Shown one piece after another: positions 18,807 to 27,540 of a stretch of 64,000 nucleotides of DNA (position 1 is its first letter; each line of letters opens with the position of its first letter). The DNA comes from Cytophagaceae bacterium (GTDB lineage: Bacteria; Bacteroidota; Bacteroidia; Cytophagales; Spirosomataceae), in the NCBI GenBank assembly GCA_947450365.1, contig CANFVE010000001.1:90538-154537 (forward strand), written 5' to 3'. The position numbers and the translations under genes were made by a program. The notes below the pieces were generated by a model. The model saw only the letters and a program-made list of their open reading frames with translations. It was not told where the DNA came from and searched no databases.

Positions 18807-19696
18807 TAAAATTTTAAATACAAATTAATTTGGCCAAAAAAAACAGGATTTAAAAATCGTTCCGTATAGGGGACATCCACAATGGTTGATAAGGTTGTCA
18901 CCCTTCCTGCCACCGTACTCGTGGTAATTTCGTTTGTGCTAATCGGGTTTTTCGGAATCGCATAGGTGGGGATTATACTTAGACCAAATTTATCCGTCTC
19001 ATAGGTGATAGGCAAGGAAATTTCATAGGCCATAAAGGTCAAGCCAGGGTTTGTGACTAATGTATTCGTTGTGATTGTTGAAGGCCGAGCCAACGCACCA
19101 TTTTTGGGTCGATTTAATTTTCGTGTATTTGAATAACTTTCAAAATAATTTAATGTACTAAAAACGGCATAAAAACTCGGATTTAGTTCAAAGTACCTAT
19201 TTCCTTTCTCCCATGAAATTGTCTTTTCTATCCCTGGGCTTATTCGAGAGTCCAAACTAGCTGAACCTTTTAAAAAGTCAAAATAGGTGTTGAAATCAAA
19301 CCCATTGAAATCATAATTTAAATTCCCTCCCAGGGTATAGGAAAGATTGCCAATAAAGGAATCTGATTTCCCATTACTGAAAAATTTAGTGCCGTTAACG
19401 CCCCCAGATGCATTTTTAAATATATTGAATTCATATTCCGCATTGACTTCTAAAAAATCAAAGCCATTGTTTTTGCCATCAAAAAAATAATATAAATCAG
19501 AATTAAGTGTTAACCCATTTTCATTTTCAAAGGTGATACTTGGGATGAGATAAGGGGCATTCAAGGAGTCTGATCGACCGTTATACACATAATTATTCAA
19601 GTAGTTCATACCTAAATAGGTCGTCCATTTTTTCTCTTGCGAAAAGCTTGGAAAACAAAATAGGCCTAGGGCGATCAGATATAGATATTTTTTCAT
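18806..19696 (-). CDS. Outer-membrane beta-barrel protein, NRPS operon
   Basis: A 296-residue exported protein. The start at ATG 19696 gives a signal peptide (MKKYLYLIALGLFCFPSFSQ) and falls 8 nt after the NRPS stop; a longer frame would overlap the NRPS. The mature protein has amphipathic beta-strand character with many Tyr, Phe and Asn residues (TTYLGMNYLNNYVYNG, DFNTYFDFLKG, FGLSIIPTYAIPK) and ends in FGQINLYLKF, a typical outer-membrane barrel terminus. No named family is recognised. Its place between the NRPS and a lipoprotein suggests that it handles passage of the product across the outer membrane. Confidence 0.65.
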   Translation of the reverse strand: MKKYLYLIALGLFCFPSFSQEKKWTTYLGMNYLNNYVYNGRSDSLNAPYLIPSITFENENGLTLNSDLYYFFDGKNNGFDFLEVNAEYEFNIFKNASGGVNGTKFFSNGKSDSFIGNLSYTLGGNLNYDFNGFDFNTYFDFLKGSASLDSRISPGIEKTISWEKGNRYFELNPSFYAVFSTLNYFESYSNTRKLNRPKNGALARPSTITTNTLVTNPGLTFMAYEISLPITYETDKFGLSIIPTYAIPKNPISTNEITTSTVAGRVTTLSTIVDVPYTERFLNPVFFGQINLYLKF

Positions 19697-19704
19697 TGTG
19701 TCAA

Positions 19705-22700
19705 TTATTTGATGGGAATGCCGGACCAAGATGTATGTGGAGGTATTTTTTCACCTTTCATGACGAGTGACAACGCGTCGATTCGACAAGAACCGCCAAT
19801 GTCAGTATCAAACAAAATAATGGTGCGTGAACCAATGCTCGTATGTGCGCCTATTTTAACGGAACCTATTTTCATAATTCGATCCTCAAATAAATGCGTT
19901 TGCGGTCCAGCATCCAAATTGATGGCTGAATAATCACCTAATTCGACTAAATCAAATTCGGTGATGTCCGTGGAATCGATATAGGTCATATGGCCTATTT
20001 TTGCGCCCATCCATCGGAGAAAGATAGGCAAAAATGGCGTTCCTCGTAAAAATTCAAGGAAAAATGGGACTGCCAATGCTTCATATAATGATGTGACCGC
20101 CTCGGTTTTCCAAACATGCCATGTCCACATCGGATATTGGGCGACGCGATATCGACCGATAAAAATCCATTTGATCAGCCAGGTAAATAAAAAACAAGGA
20201 ATGGCTACAATTCCGACATAATACAATGGAAAATAAAGTAAAATTTGCCCCCATTTATGTTTAAAAAGAAGATCATCCGCATAGGCAATAAAGAAAATAC
20301 TCACAGTAAGAATCACCGATTGGGGAATGAGGATTCGAATAAATTCGACGATTCCCCGGGCAATTTTACGTGCATTCGAGGGGGAATAGGTTAGGCTTGG
20401 TGGATAATTCGAAATGATTTCTCGATTTGGCAAGGGGCGAGCCGGTGATCCAAACCAATCCTTAGCTTGTTCGAGCCTCAATTGTTCCGGCTGTGGCGGT
20501 ACAGAAACCACACCGATTAACATTCCATCCCCCAGCTGGTATCCTTGCGGAATTAAGGCACTATTTCCCACAAAACTGCGATTTCCTATGCGGGTGGTCG
20601 CAATACTTAATTCTTGATTACGTATTTCTGTTTCTCCAATCGAAACATCGTCGGCAATAAAACTCTCTTGGCCGATTTCGAGTAGGGAATGACTCACATT
20701 CGTGGCGGTTGAGATTTCCGTATTGTCCCCCACCTTCGCACCTAAGGCTCGATATACCCATGAAATATATACAGTGGCGAAAATCGGTTTGATGACAAGC
20801 AAGGATAAGGAGAACAATTGATCCGTAAACCATTTTTTTACATATACCGGGTTATAGATGGAATATTGGCCTGGGGTTAGGTCTTTTTGAAAAATCCGAG
20901 TCAGTAAAATGACCTCGCCCAAGAATAAAATAATGTACATGAGGGCGAATATTGGCGTTTTGAATAAATAATAAAACGAATACCAATCGGCCTGCTCATC
21001 CAAATAATACAAGCTCATGATCGATGGAACCAATGGAATTAACACCAACATCGGAAATAAAAACACCAACACCAGGTAGCTAAGGTAATAGCTCAAACGA
21101 GTCCTCTGTGCCGGTTCTTTCGGATATAGGTAATCCTCTTTTTTTCCTGTGTATGCAGCAGGACTTCCTTCAAAAATTTCATGGTGACCCATTCGTTTTC
21201 CTGCCTCCAGATGAGATAAATCTTTGAGTTCACATCCTTTTTCTAAGTGACAATCGCCGGAAACGATGCTGCTAGTGCCGACGTAGGCGTCATCGTCTAT
21301 ATAAATTTTTCGAAGTTTTAATTTGCCCTGTTCGACCCAAGCATTTTGAAGGACGGACTTTGAACTAATGGTCACGTTTTCACCGATCTCGATGAGTTCC
21401 TCGACGCCCATCTCAAAATTACTTAATTGGTTTTTCGTTTTAATTTTTACTCCAAATGCACGAATTAAATCAGCATATAGGGGCGTATTCCCAAGCACTT
21501 CCTTGGGAATTAATGAATAAAGTCTTTTTTGAAGCCACCATTTGAAATAAACCTTGCCCCAGAGTGGATAATCACCTTCTTTTAATGGACCGATGATCAG
21601 TTTTTTTATCAGCCAAATTAAAATTACGGACATCGGAATGACCGTACAATACAAGATTACTGCAAAAATCAATGGAATTAAATGACTTTCTAATTCATTC
21701 ACTGCGATATAATAGCCTAAAAAAGGGATAAATAATTGTGCTGCCACAATCCCGAAAATAAAAAATAAGGCAATCAATTGACTTAGGCCACAGATATAAT
21801 AATTACGCGTGGAAGGATTAAAATCGGTTTGTTGTGGGACTTCCGTTAGCTTTTCTTTTTCCCAGAAATCAAGGAGTTTCCCGATAGGTCTATGCTCATA
21901 GACATCCATAATAGACACTTTTTCGAAACCCTTTATTCCTCTTATTTGGGATACAAACTGGGCTGCGATGAGTGAATAACCTCCCAGATTTTCAAAAAAA
22001 TCAGCTTGAATTTTGATTTCTTGACTAGGGAAAATGTTTTGAATAATTTGTAAAATCGGGTTTTCGAATTTTTTCGAAGTAGGAATTTGGTCGAAGGCCT
22101 TTGGGAGAGGTAGTTTCTTTTTATCCACTTTGCCGCTGGTCAAAAAATCAAATGCTTCTACGACCTCAAAATAATTGGGAACCATGTAGGAGGGTAACTG
22201 CTTTCCCAGTTCTTGGCGAAGGGCTGATTCGTCTACATTTGTATCATTATTTGGAATAATATATGCGACTAATTGGTCTAAATTATTCCATTTTTTGACA
22301 CAAACAACGGCTTGTTTGATGATGGGCAGTGTATTTAATTGGGCTTCTATTTCACCTAGTTCGATGCGATATCCTCTAATTTTTATTTGATCATCTTTTC
22401 TGCCTACGATGTAAAATTCTCCCGCTTCATTCATTCGGGCAAAATCACCTGTGAGATAGATTCGTTCACCCTGCATTTCTTTTAGGGAATCGGATTTTAT
22501 TAAAAATGCTTTCGCAGTTAAATCCGGGCGGTTTAAATAGCCTTCACTAAGGCAAGGTCCACTGATAACGAGTTCTCCTTCTTCGCCGATTGGGACGATT
22601 TCCAAGTGTTCATTGACCACCGCCATATCGTAAAAGGGTAGGGGTTTTCCTACGGAAATAGCATCGCCGGGATGCAAGGGTATCATGCAGGAACTGACCG

Positions 22701-23589
22701 TTGTTTCTGTTGGCCCGTAACTGTTAAAAAAAAGTCTGTCCCTATGATACCATTTTTGGACAATATTTTGGTTGCATGCTTCTCCTCCAGAATTTACAAG
22801 TCGGAGGCTAGGAATTTCAGGGTTTAGGAGGCTAAGTAGGCTGGGTACGGCATGTAAAATACTTACTTGGTTTTTTGCCAAAAAGTGATGTAGTTCATCA
22901 ATCGACTTGGCCGTTTTTGCATCTGCGATGATGAGTGTGGCACCAACTAAATAACTGAGCCAAGTTTCTTCAAACCACATATCAAATGAAACTGAAAAAC
23001 CTTGATATATGCGGTCAGTATGTTGGACTTGAAGTACGGAATTTTCTGATTGGATTAATAGGGAGATTTGATTTTGTCGGATGGGGATTCCTTTTGGTTT
23101 TCCAGTGCTACCGGACGTAAATATGACATAGGCGAGGTCATCGGGTTTGGCTAGATTCATTTCATTTTTTTCACTGGATTGGGTTGGTGAAATGACTTGA
23201 ATGGGATTTTGAAAGGACTCAAAGCTAAGGCAAGTAGAAATGCCATAATCTTGACATACAGATTCTATTCGGTCTTTTGGGGTTTCGATATCAAACGGGA
23301 TGTAGGCCGCACCGGATTTTAAAATACCTAAAATACTGACATGAAGATCGATGCCTCGGGGTAAATAAACGCCCACGATGACTCCAGATGTAATTCCACT
23401 CTGTTGAAGTTGGGCGGTTATCGCATTACTTCGTTCATCTAATTCGCTGTAGGTGACTTTTTGATTCTCAAAAATGCAAGCTTCTTTGCAGGGGTATGTT
23501 TGAACTGTTTCTCGAAAAAGGTCGATTAGCGTTTTTTTTTCAGCCAATTCGGGTTGTGCAGAACCTTTTGAGATCGATAGGCTAGACAT
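19705..23589 (-). CDS. Pls/PosA-like nonribosomal peptide synthetase
   Basis: A 1294-residue membrane enzyme. Residues 20-495 are an adenylation domain: IFTSGSTGKPKG (A3, about 155-166), FDMWFEE (A4, about 202), NSYGPTETTV (A5, about 289), the TGD and GRKDDQIKIRGYRIE core motifs, and SGKVDKKKL (A10). Residues 510-575 are a peptidyl-carrier domain with LGGYSL (Ser near 540, the phosphopantetheine site). The rest has three repeats of membrane helices followed by left-handed hexapeptide-helix segments (about 600-820, 830-1060 and 1075-1294). This is the layout of the NRPS terminal-domain family that includes epsilon-poly-L-lysine synthetase (Pls). No condensation or thioesterase domain is present. 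Product inferred: a homo-oligomer or amide of one amino acid. Confidence 0.82.
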   Translation of the reverse strand: MSSLSISKGSAQPELAEKKTLIDLFRETVQTYPCKEACIFENQKVTYSELDERSNAITAQLQQSGITSGVIVGVYLPRGIDLHVSILGILKSGAAYIPFDIETPKDRIESVCQDYGISTCLSFESFQNPIQVISPTQSSEKNEMNLAKPDDLAYVIFTSGSTGKPKGIPIRQNQISLLIQSENSVLQVQHTDRIYQGFSVSFDMWFEETWLSYLVGATLIIADAKTAKSIDELHHFLAKNQVSILHAVPSLLSLLNPEIPSLRLVNSGGEACNQNIVQKWYHRDRLFFNSYGPTETTVSSCMIPLHPGDAISVGKPLPFYDMAVVNEHLEIVPIGEEGELVISGPCLSEGYLNRPDLTAKAFLIKSDSLKEMQGERIYLTGDFARMNEAGEFYIVGRKDDQIKIRGYRIELGEIEAQLNTLPIIKQAVVCVKKWNNLDQLVAYIIPNNDTNVDESALRQELGKQLPSYMVPNYFEVVEAFDFLTSGKVDKKKLPLPKAFDQIPTSKKFENPILQIIQNIFPSQEIKIQADFFENLGGYSLIAAQFVSQIRGIKGFEKVSIMDVYEHRPIGKLLDFWEKEKLTEVPQQTDFNPSTRNYYICGLSQLIALFFIFGIVAAQLFIPFLGYYIAVNELESHLIPLIFAVILYCTVIPMSVILIWLIKKLIIGPLKEGDYPLWGKVYFKWWLQKRLYSLIPKEVLGNTPLYADLIRAFGVKIKTKNQLSNFEMGVEELIEIGENVTISSKSVLQNAWVEQGKLKLRKIYIDDDAYVGTSSIVSGDCHLEKGCELKDLSHLEAGKRMGHHEIFEGSPAAYTGKKEDYLYPKEPAQRTRLSYYLSYLVLVFLFPMLVLIPLVPSIMSLYYLDEQADWYSFYYLFKTPIFALMYIILFLGEVILLTRIFQKDLTPGQYSIYNPVYVKKWFTDQLFSLSLLVIKPIFATVYISWVYRALGAKVGDNTEISTATNVSHSLLEIGQESFIADDVSIGETEIRNQELSIATTRIGNRSFVGNSALIPQGYQLGDGMLIGVVSVPPQPEQLRLEQAKDWFGSPARPLPNREIISNYPPSLTYSPSNARKIARGIVEFIRILIPQSVILTVSIFFIAYADDLLFKHKWGQILLYFPLYYVGIVAIPCFLFTWLIKWIFIGRYRVAQYPMWTWHVWKTEAVTSLYEALAVPFFLEFLRGTPFLPIFLRWMGAKIGHMTYIDSTDITEFDLVELGDYSAINLDAGPQTHLFEDRIMKIGSVKIGAHTSIGSRTIILFDTDIGGSCRIDALSLVMKGEKIPPHTSWSGIPIK

Positions 23590-23698
23590 GTTGATCGTAA
23601 ATTGGTTTAGAAAAAGGGTTGTTCAATTTAGGGAAAATTGTGTAAAATCAGGTATTTGGTTTTTTTTAAAATGTGTTAAAAATGTCAATTTTCTACTT

Positions 23699-23733
23699 TA
23701 GCTTTGGCAAACCGGCAAGGATTGCCAAAGCTA
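23699..23733 (+). repeat. Intergenic hairpin repeat, copy 3 (subtype A)
   Basis: Identical in arms and loop to copy 2 (TAGCTTTGGCAA, ACCGGCAAGGA, TTGCCAAAGCTA), with the same AAATGTCAATT flank on its left. It lies in the 231-nt gap between the divergent NRPS and DUF1080 genes. Copies 2 and 3 therefore form direct repeats bracketing the NRPS operon. Confidence 0.9.
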
Positions 23734-23820
23734 GGTGGTGGGAGCTAGAGGAGGAAAAAGCATATAGGGCCACTTTTTTAGTAGAAAAAAATCCGTAATT
23801 TTAATTTAAACCTATTTCTG

Positions 23821-24492
23821 ATGACCATGATAAAGTTTTTGAGACAATTCGTGCTCAGTCTAATTGTGACATTCCTTTTTTCATATAGGCTCAATGCGCA
23901 AGAATGGAAGCCCTTATTTAACGGTAAAAATTTAGATGGTTGGAAACATGTCGGCGGAGGGAGTCGCTTTGTTGAAAATGGTTTATTATCTAGCAAAGGA
24001 GGGATGGGTTTGTTGTATTGGACGGGCGGGAAAGTGGGGAATTGCCAAATTAAGGTGGTGTATAAAATGCAAAAATTCAATAGTAACGCGGGGGTCTTTA
24101 TTCGCGTGCCTACGGAACCGAAAGAGGAATGGATGCCGGTTTTTTATGGGTATGAGGTGCAAATAGATAACCATCCAGAGACATCGAACGAGGACGAATA
24201 TCACATTAGTGGAACTTTGTATGCCCTAACAAAACCCAAAAGTAAACCAGGAAAACCAGGTCCAGAATGGAATACATTGGTGATCACGTTGGATGGTTCT
24301 CGAACAATTGTGTATTTAAATGATTCTTTGGTGACGGATTATCGAGAAGGGGAAATGACTCCCCCGCGCAAATTTGATTTTGAACCATATCCTGGAATTC
24401 GGCCAAATGAAGGATATATCGGGTTGCAGAATCATGGTGATGAAGATGTGGTTGATTTCAAAGAGGTTTCGATTCGACCTTTGAAAAAATAA
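23821..24492 (+). CDS. Secreted DUF1080 (3-keto-disaccharide hydrolase-like) protein
   Basis: A 223-residue exported protein with a concanavalin-like DUF1080 fold, a family that includes 3-keto-glycoside hydrolases and lyases. Signal peptide about 1-26 (ending RLNAQ); an ATG at 23827 (codon 3) is an equally good start. Hallmarks: EWKPLFNGKNLDGWKHVGGG, SNAGVFIRVP, YGYEVQIDNHPE, EWNTLVITLDGSRTIVYLND and GYIGLQNHGDEDVVDFKEV. The Gfo/Idh/MocA gene that follows overlaps its stop by one base (TAATG), so the pair is coupled. A periplasmic or surface role in oxidised-sugar breakdown is inferred. Confidence 0.85.
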   Translation: MTMIKFLRQFVLSLIVTFLFSYRLNAQEWKPLFNGKNLDGWKHVGGGSRFVENGLLSSKGGMGLLYWTGGKVGNCQIKVVYKMQKFNSNAGVFIRVPTEPKEEWMPVFYGYEVQIDNHPETSNEDEYHISGTLYALTKPKSKPGKPGPEWNTLVITLDGSRTIVYLNDSLVTDYREGEMTPPRKFDFEPYPGIRPNEGYIGLQNHGDEDVVDFKEVSIRPLKK

Positions 24493-25991
24493 TGAAAAAG
24501 ATGAATAGAAAATCATTTCTTAAAAAGGGAAGTTTGGCCACGGCTGGTTTTTTTATTTTACCAAGACATGTACTTGGTGGTAAGGGTTTTGTCGCACCAA
24601 GTGATAAATTGATCATAGCGGCGATTGGTTGTGGAGGCGAAGGGGATAATGACATTCAGCATTTGGCCAAAACACCAAATAAAAATTCCGAAATTGGTTT
24701 TCTCTGTGATGTGGATGAACGACCGGCGGCTTCAAAACGTAAGCAATTTCCAAAAGCAAAATTTTATACAGATTGGCGGGAAATGTTTGACAAGGAAAAT
24801 AAGCATTTTGATGCGGTGACTGTCGCGATTCCGGATCATAACCATGCGATGGTGGCATTGCGTGCGATGCAAATGAAAAAGCATTTGTATTTACAAAAGC
24901 CGTTGACACATGATATTTATGAGGCACGGATCATTACACTGGCGGCTAAAAAATATCAGGTTGTTACGCAAATGGGGGATCAAGGTGCATCATGTGAGGG
25001 GATGCAAACGATGCGGGAGTGGATGGAAGCTGGTTTGATTGGGGAGGTTTCAAAGGTGTATTGTTGGACCGACCGCCCTGTTTGGCCTCAGGGAATTTCG
25101 TGGCCCAAAATGTCAGCTCGTATTCCCAAAGAATTGAATTGGGATTTATGGCTCGGGACTGCACCAAAAACGAATTATATTGAGAATTTGGTCCCTTTCA
25201 ATTGGCGGGGTTGGTGGGACTTTGGGACGGGTGCTTTAGGAGATATGGGATGTCATATTATGGGTCCTCCATTTAAGTTATTGAATTTGGGTTATCCGCA
25301 TGAGGTGTCAGGAAGTGCTTCTACGACCTACAGTGGGGTATTTAAGGAGTCAGCCTTTTCGGAAAGTGGTCCGGTTGCCAGTTCTCTGAAATTTCGATTT
25401 GTTTTAGCTAATGGCAATGATTTGGATTTGTATTGGATGGATGGGGGCATTACTCCTGAGCGTTTACAAGAATTGGCCCCTGATTTAAATATGAATGAAG
25501 CGCTGGGCGATTTTCCTGGAGAGAATGATTTTGAAGGGGCTACGCTTTTGGTGGGGACTAAAGGAGTAATTTCATGTGGTTGGGGCGGTAGTCATCCTCG
25601 AGTATTTTCAAAAGAGTTGCAGGAAGCGGTGAAACATATTCCTCAAAAATATGCCCGGATTTCTGGGGGGATGGATGGTCATTGGTGGCAATGGATTGAC
25701 GCGAGCATAGCCGGATATGGGAATCATGAGCTTAGCTCTCCGTTTGAGGGATATGCGGGACCGTTAACGGAAACGGTTTTATTAGGGAATTTATTAGTAA
25801 GGAGTTTTAATTTACGAGAAAAAGTGAAACGGATTGATCCTGTTTATGGCGCGATGGAGGGATTTTCGTACTCAGGTCGGTACAAGGCCTTAAAATGGGA
25901 TGGGCCAAACATGCGAGTAACTAATTTTGATGCGGCAAATCAATTTGTCAAACGGGAATATCGAAAGGGTTGGGGGGAATTGGCTTTGTGA
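24492..25991 (+). CDS. Exported Gfo/Idh/MocA-family oxidoreductase
   Basis: A 499-residue NAD(P)-dependent sugar or inositol-type oxidoreductase of the subfamily exported by Tat. The leader is NRKSFLKKGSLATAGFFILP, which has RK in place of the usual RR. The nucleotide-binding motif is IAAIGCGGEGDND. The family EKP motif appears as QKP (LYLQKPLTHD), a variant common in this exported subfamily. GDMGCHIMGPP and the middle GGNDLDLYW-type region belong to the catalytic C-terminal domain. It overlaps the DUF1080 gene by one base. Together they suggest oxidation of a glycoside at C3 followed by cleavage, as in 3-keto-glycoside pathways; the substrate is not known. Confidence 0.85.
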   Translation: MKKMNRKSFLKKGSLATAGFFILPRHVLGGKGFVAPSDKLIIAAIGCGGEGDNDIQHLAKTPNKNSEIGFLCDVDERPAASKRKQFPKAKFYTDWREMFDKENKHFDAVTVAIPDHNHAMVALRAMQMKKHLYLQKPLTHDIYEARIITLAAKKYQVVTQMGDQGASCEGMQTMREWMEAGLIGEVSKVYCWTDRPVWPQGISWPKMSARIPKELNWDLWLGTAPKTNYIENLVPFNWRGWWDFGTGALGDMGCHIMGPPFKLLNLGYPHEVSGSASTTYSGVFKESAFSESGPVASSLKFRFVLANGNDLDLYWMDGGITPERLQELAPDLNMNEALGDFPGENDFEGATLLVGTKGVISCGWGGSHPRVFSKELQEAVKHIPQKYARISGGMDGHWWQWIDASIAGYGNHELSSPFEGYAGPLTETVLLGNLLVRSFNLREKVKRIDPVYGAMEGFSYSGRYKALKWDGPNMRVTNFDAANQFVKREYRKGWGELAL

Positions 25992-26057
25992 TGGTTCACT
26001 ATTGAGCAGGTTCTTGATTTTTTGTTTTTAACTGAACTAAATGTCAATTTTCTCCTT

Positions 26058-26092
26058 TAGCTTTGGCAAACCTGCAAGGATTGGCAAAGGTA
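26058..26092 (+). repeat. Intergenic hairpin repeat, copy 4 (A/B hybrid)
   Basis: The left arm is subtype A (TAGCTTTGGCAA) but the right arm is subtype B (TTGGCAAAGGTA), so two of the twelve pairs become G-G mismatches. The loop also has one change (ACCTGCAAGGA). It lies between convergent genes, 5 nt past the stop of the DUF1593 gene. Confidence 0.88.
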
Positions 26093-26097
26093 GGGGA

Positions 26098-27399
26098 TTA
26101 AGGAGATAGCCATTTCCAGCGTTTAGCCCAATCGTTTAATACCTCATTTCGCCATCCGGAAATGGTTTTGCCCCCCTGAACTTTACCGTCATAAAAGGAA
26201 GGATCACCACGATCAGTGAACCAATTAGGACCTAATGAGAAATCTGTGCTCCTATGTTTTCCAGGCCAAACATTTGTCACAACTAATTGAGCCTTCGGAA
26301 AATTCAATTCCGGAATCAATGAGGTAAAGGAATAATCAACAATTTCCGCTTGTTTTGGAACATATTTCAATGCATATTTCCCATGGCCTAGGTAATAGCC
26401 AGGCCATTTTTGCGTCGATTCTTTATACGTGGTTTCCATCCAAAAACACACCGAATCTTTAGCGACATGAATTTCAGGACCATTCAGATGAAATTCAACC
26501 AAAGTACAAAAAGCAACCGAATCTCGAAGGGTCGTCGGTCCCGAAAAAATAACCCTGGGGCTATACGAAATGGGGCTGAAACTACCACCCCAACTCGCCC
26601 GCTCTGGCCGGCTAGGATCTCCATCCATCATGTATAACAGCGATGGCGTATCCCCCATTTTGATTTCGCCCCGATAATAATTTTTGAAATCCGCGCCTAA
26701 AAAACCGGCACCTTGGATGTTATGCATATAATAATCGGTCGGATTAATTTCGTCCAACTGCTTATTGTTCGAAAAAAAACCATAATATGACGAGTTTACC
26801 TCAATAAAATGAAGGTTAGGAAAATTTTGGGCTACATAGGCATAACTCGTAGCGCCCCATTTTTTGTTTGGCCCCCCAATCCAATAGACACGAATCTTCT
26901 GCTCAATCTCCGGTGCATCATGAAGTGCCTGCGCCACATCATCCAAACCTCCCCAAACCAGAATCCAAAGGGGCGATTTACTTTTCTTCTTGGCACACGT
27001 GACAATCCATTTCGATCCCTCCGTTGCCTTCGAATAACCCACATAGGGTGCTTTCCCAGGCCGCCCCTGTTTACTAATCGACCGAAGATATTGGGGTTTA
27101 GCGAAGCCTTTTTGATGGACAAGTAGTCTAGGTAAATCCTTTTCGTATAGATCTATCATGCGCAAAATCTCATGGACACTTCCTTTTCCATAGGAAGGGG
27201 ATGAGACGAGTCCCTCGATGTGAAATCGGTCGCTATACATCAGTAAATGGGCCAAGGATTGATTATCATCCGGATCAGTTCCTCCTATATCCGTACTAAT
27301 TAATATCCTTGGCTTTGTAGGGACTGCTTGTTGGCCACTCACGCTGATTGCCCAATGTATCGCTAGAAAAAGAAATATAATTATTTTGGAAAAATACAT
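26098..27399 (-). CDS. Secreted DUF1593 nucleoside-hydrolase-like protein
   Basis: A 433-residue exported protein of the DUF1593 family (cellulose-binding protein Sde182-like). Signal peptide about 1-22 (ending VSGQ). The N-terminal domain (about 28-300) is nucleoside-hydrolase-like: RILISTDIGGTDPDDNQSLA with the Asp-rich metal site, VEGLVSS-type and WILVWGGLDDVAQAL segments, and YWIGGPNKKWG. The C-terminal domain (about 310-433) is a beta-sandwich rich in Trp and Tyr. It probably acts on plant or algal polysaccharide-derived ribosides or glycans, but activity in this family is poorly known. It is a single-gene unit bracketed by hairpin repeats 4 and 5. Confidence 0.82.
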   Translation of the reverse strand: MYFSKIIIFLFLAIHWAISVSGQQAVPTKPRILISTDIGGTDPDDNQSLAHLLMYSDRFHIEGLVSSPSYGKGSVHEILRMIDLYEKDLPRLLVHQKGFAKPQYLRSISKQGRPGKAPYVGYSKATEGSKWIVTCAKKKSKSPLWILVWGGLDDVAQALHDAPEIEQKIRVYWIGGPNKKWGATSYAYVAQNFPNLHFIEVNSSYYGFFSNNKQLDEINPTDYYMHNIQGAGFLGADFKNYYRGEIKMGDTPSLLYMMDGDPSRPERASWGGSFSPISYSPRVIFSGPTTLRDSVAFCTLVEFHLNGPEIHVAKDSVCFWMETTYKESTQKWPGYYLGHGKYALKYVPKQAEIVDYSFTSLIPELNFPKAQLVVTNVWPGKHRSTDFSLGPNWFTDRGDPSFYDGKVQGGKTISGWRNEVLNDWAKRWKWLSP

Positions 27400-27501
27400 G
27401 TAAGTGGTTTATGAGGGACTATACGAAATTAAAGGATGAAAGTTTGGGGCCCAACAAACTTGTTTTTTTTATTATTCCTCCATAATCTCATTCCCCAGCG
27501 T

Positions 27502-27536
27502 TACCTTTGCCAAACCGGCAAGGATTGGCAAAGGTA
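27502..27536 (+). repeat. Intergenic hairpin repeat, copy 5 (subtype B)
   Basis: Arms TACCTTTGCCAA and TTGGCAAAGGTA around loop ACCGGCAAGGA, identical to copy 1. It begins 4 nt past the stop of the AraC-family gene at 27541 and lies in the 141-nt gap before the DUF1593 start. Confidence 0.9.
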
Positions 27537-27540
27537 AGGA

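Noticed and set aside
24613-24927. Minus-strand open frame opposite the Gfo/Idh/MocA gene
   Set aside because: It is antisense to a well-supported gene with full domain motifs, and its composition is not protein-like.
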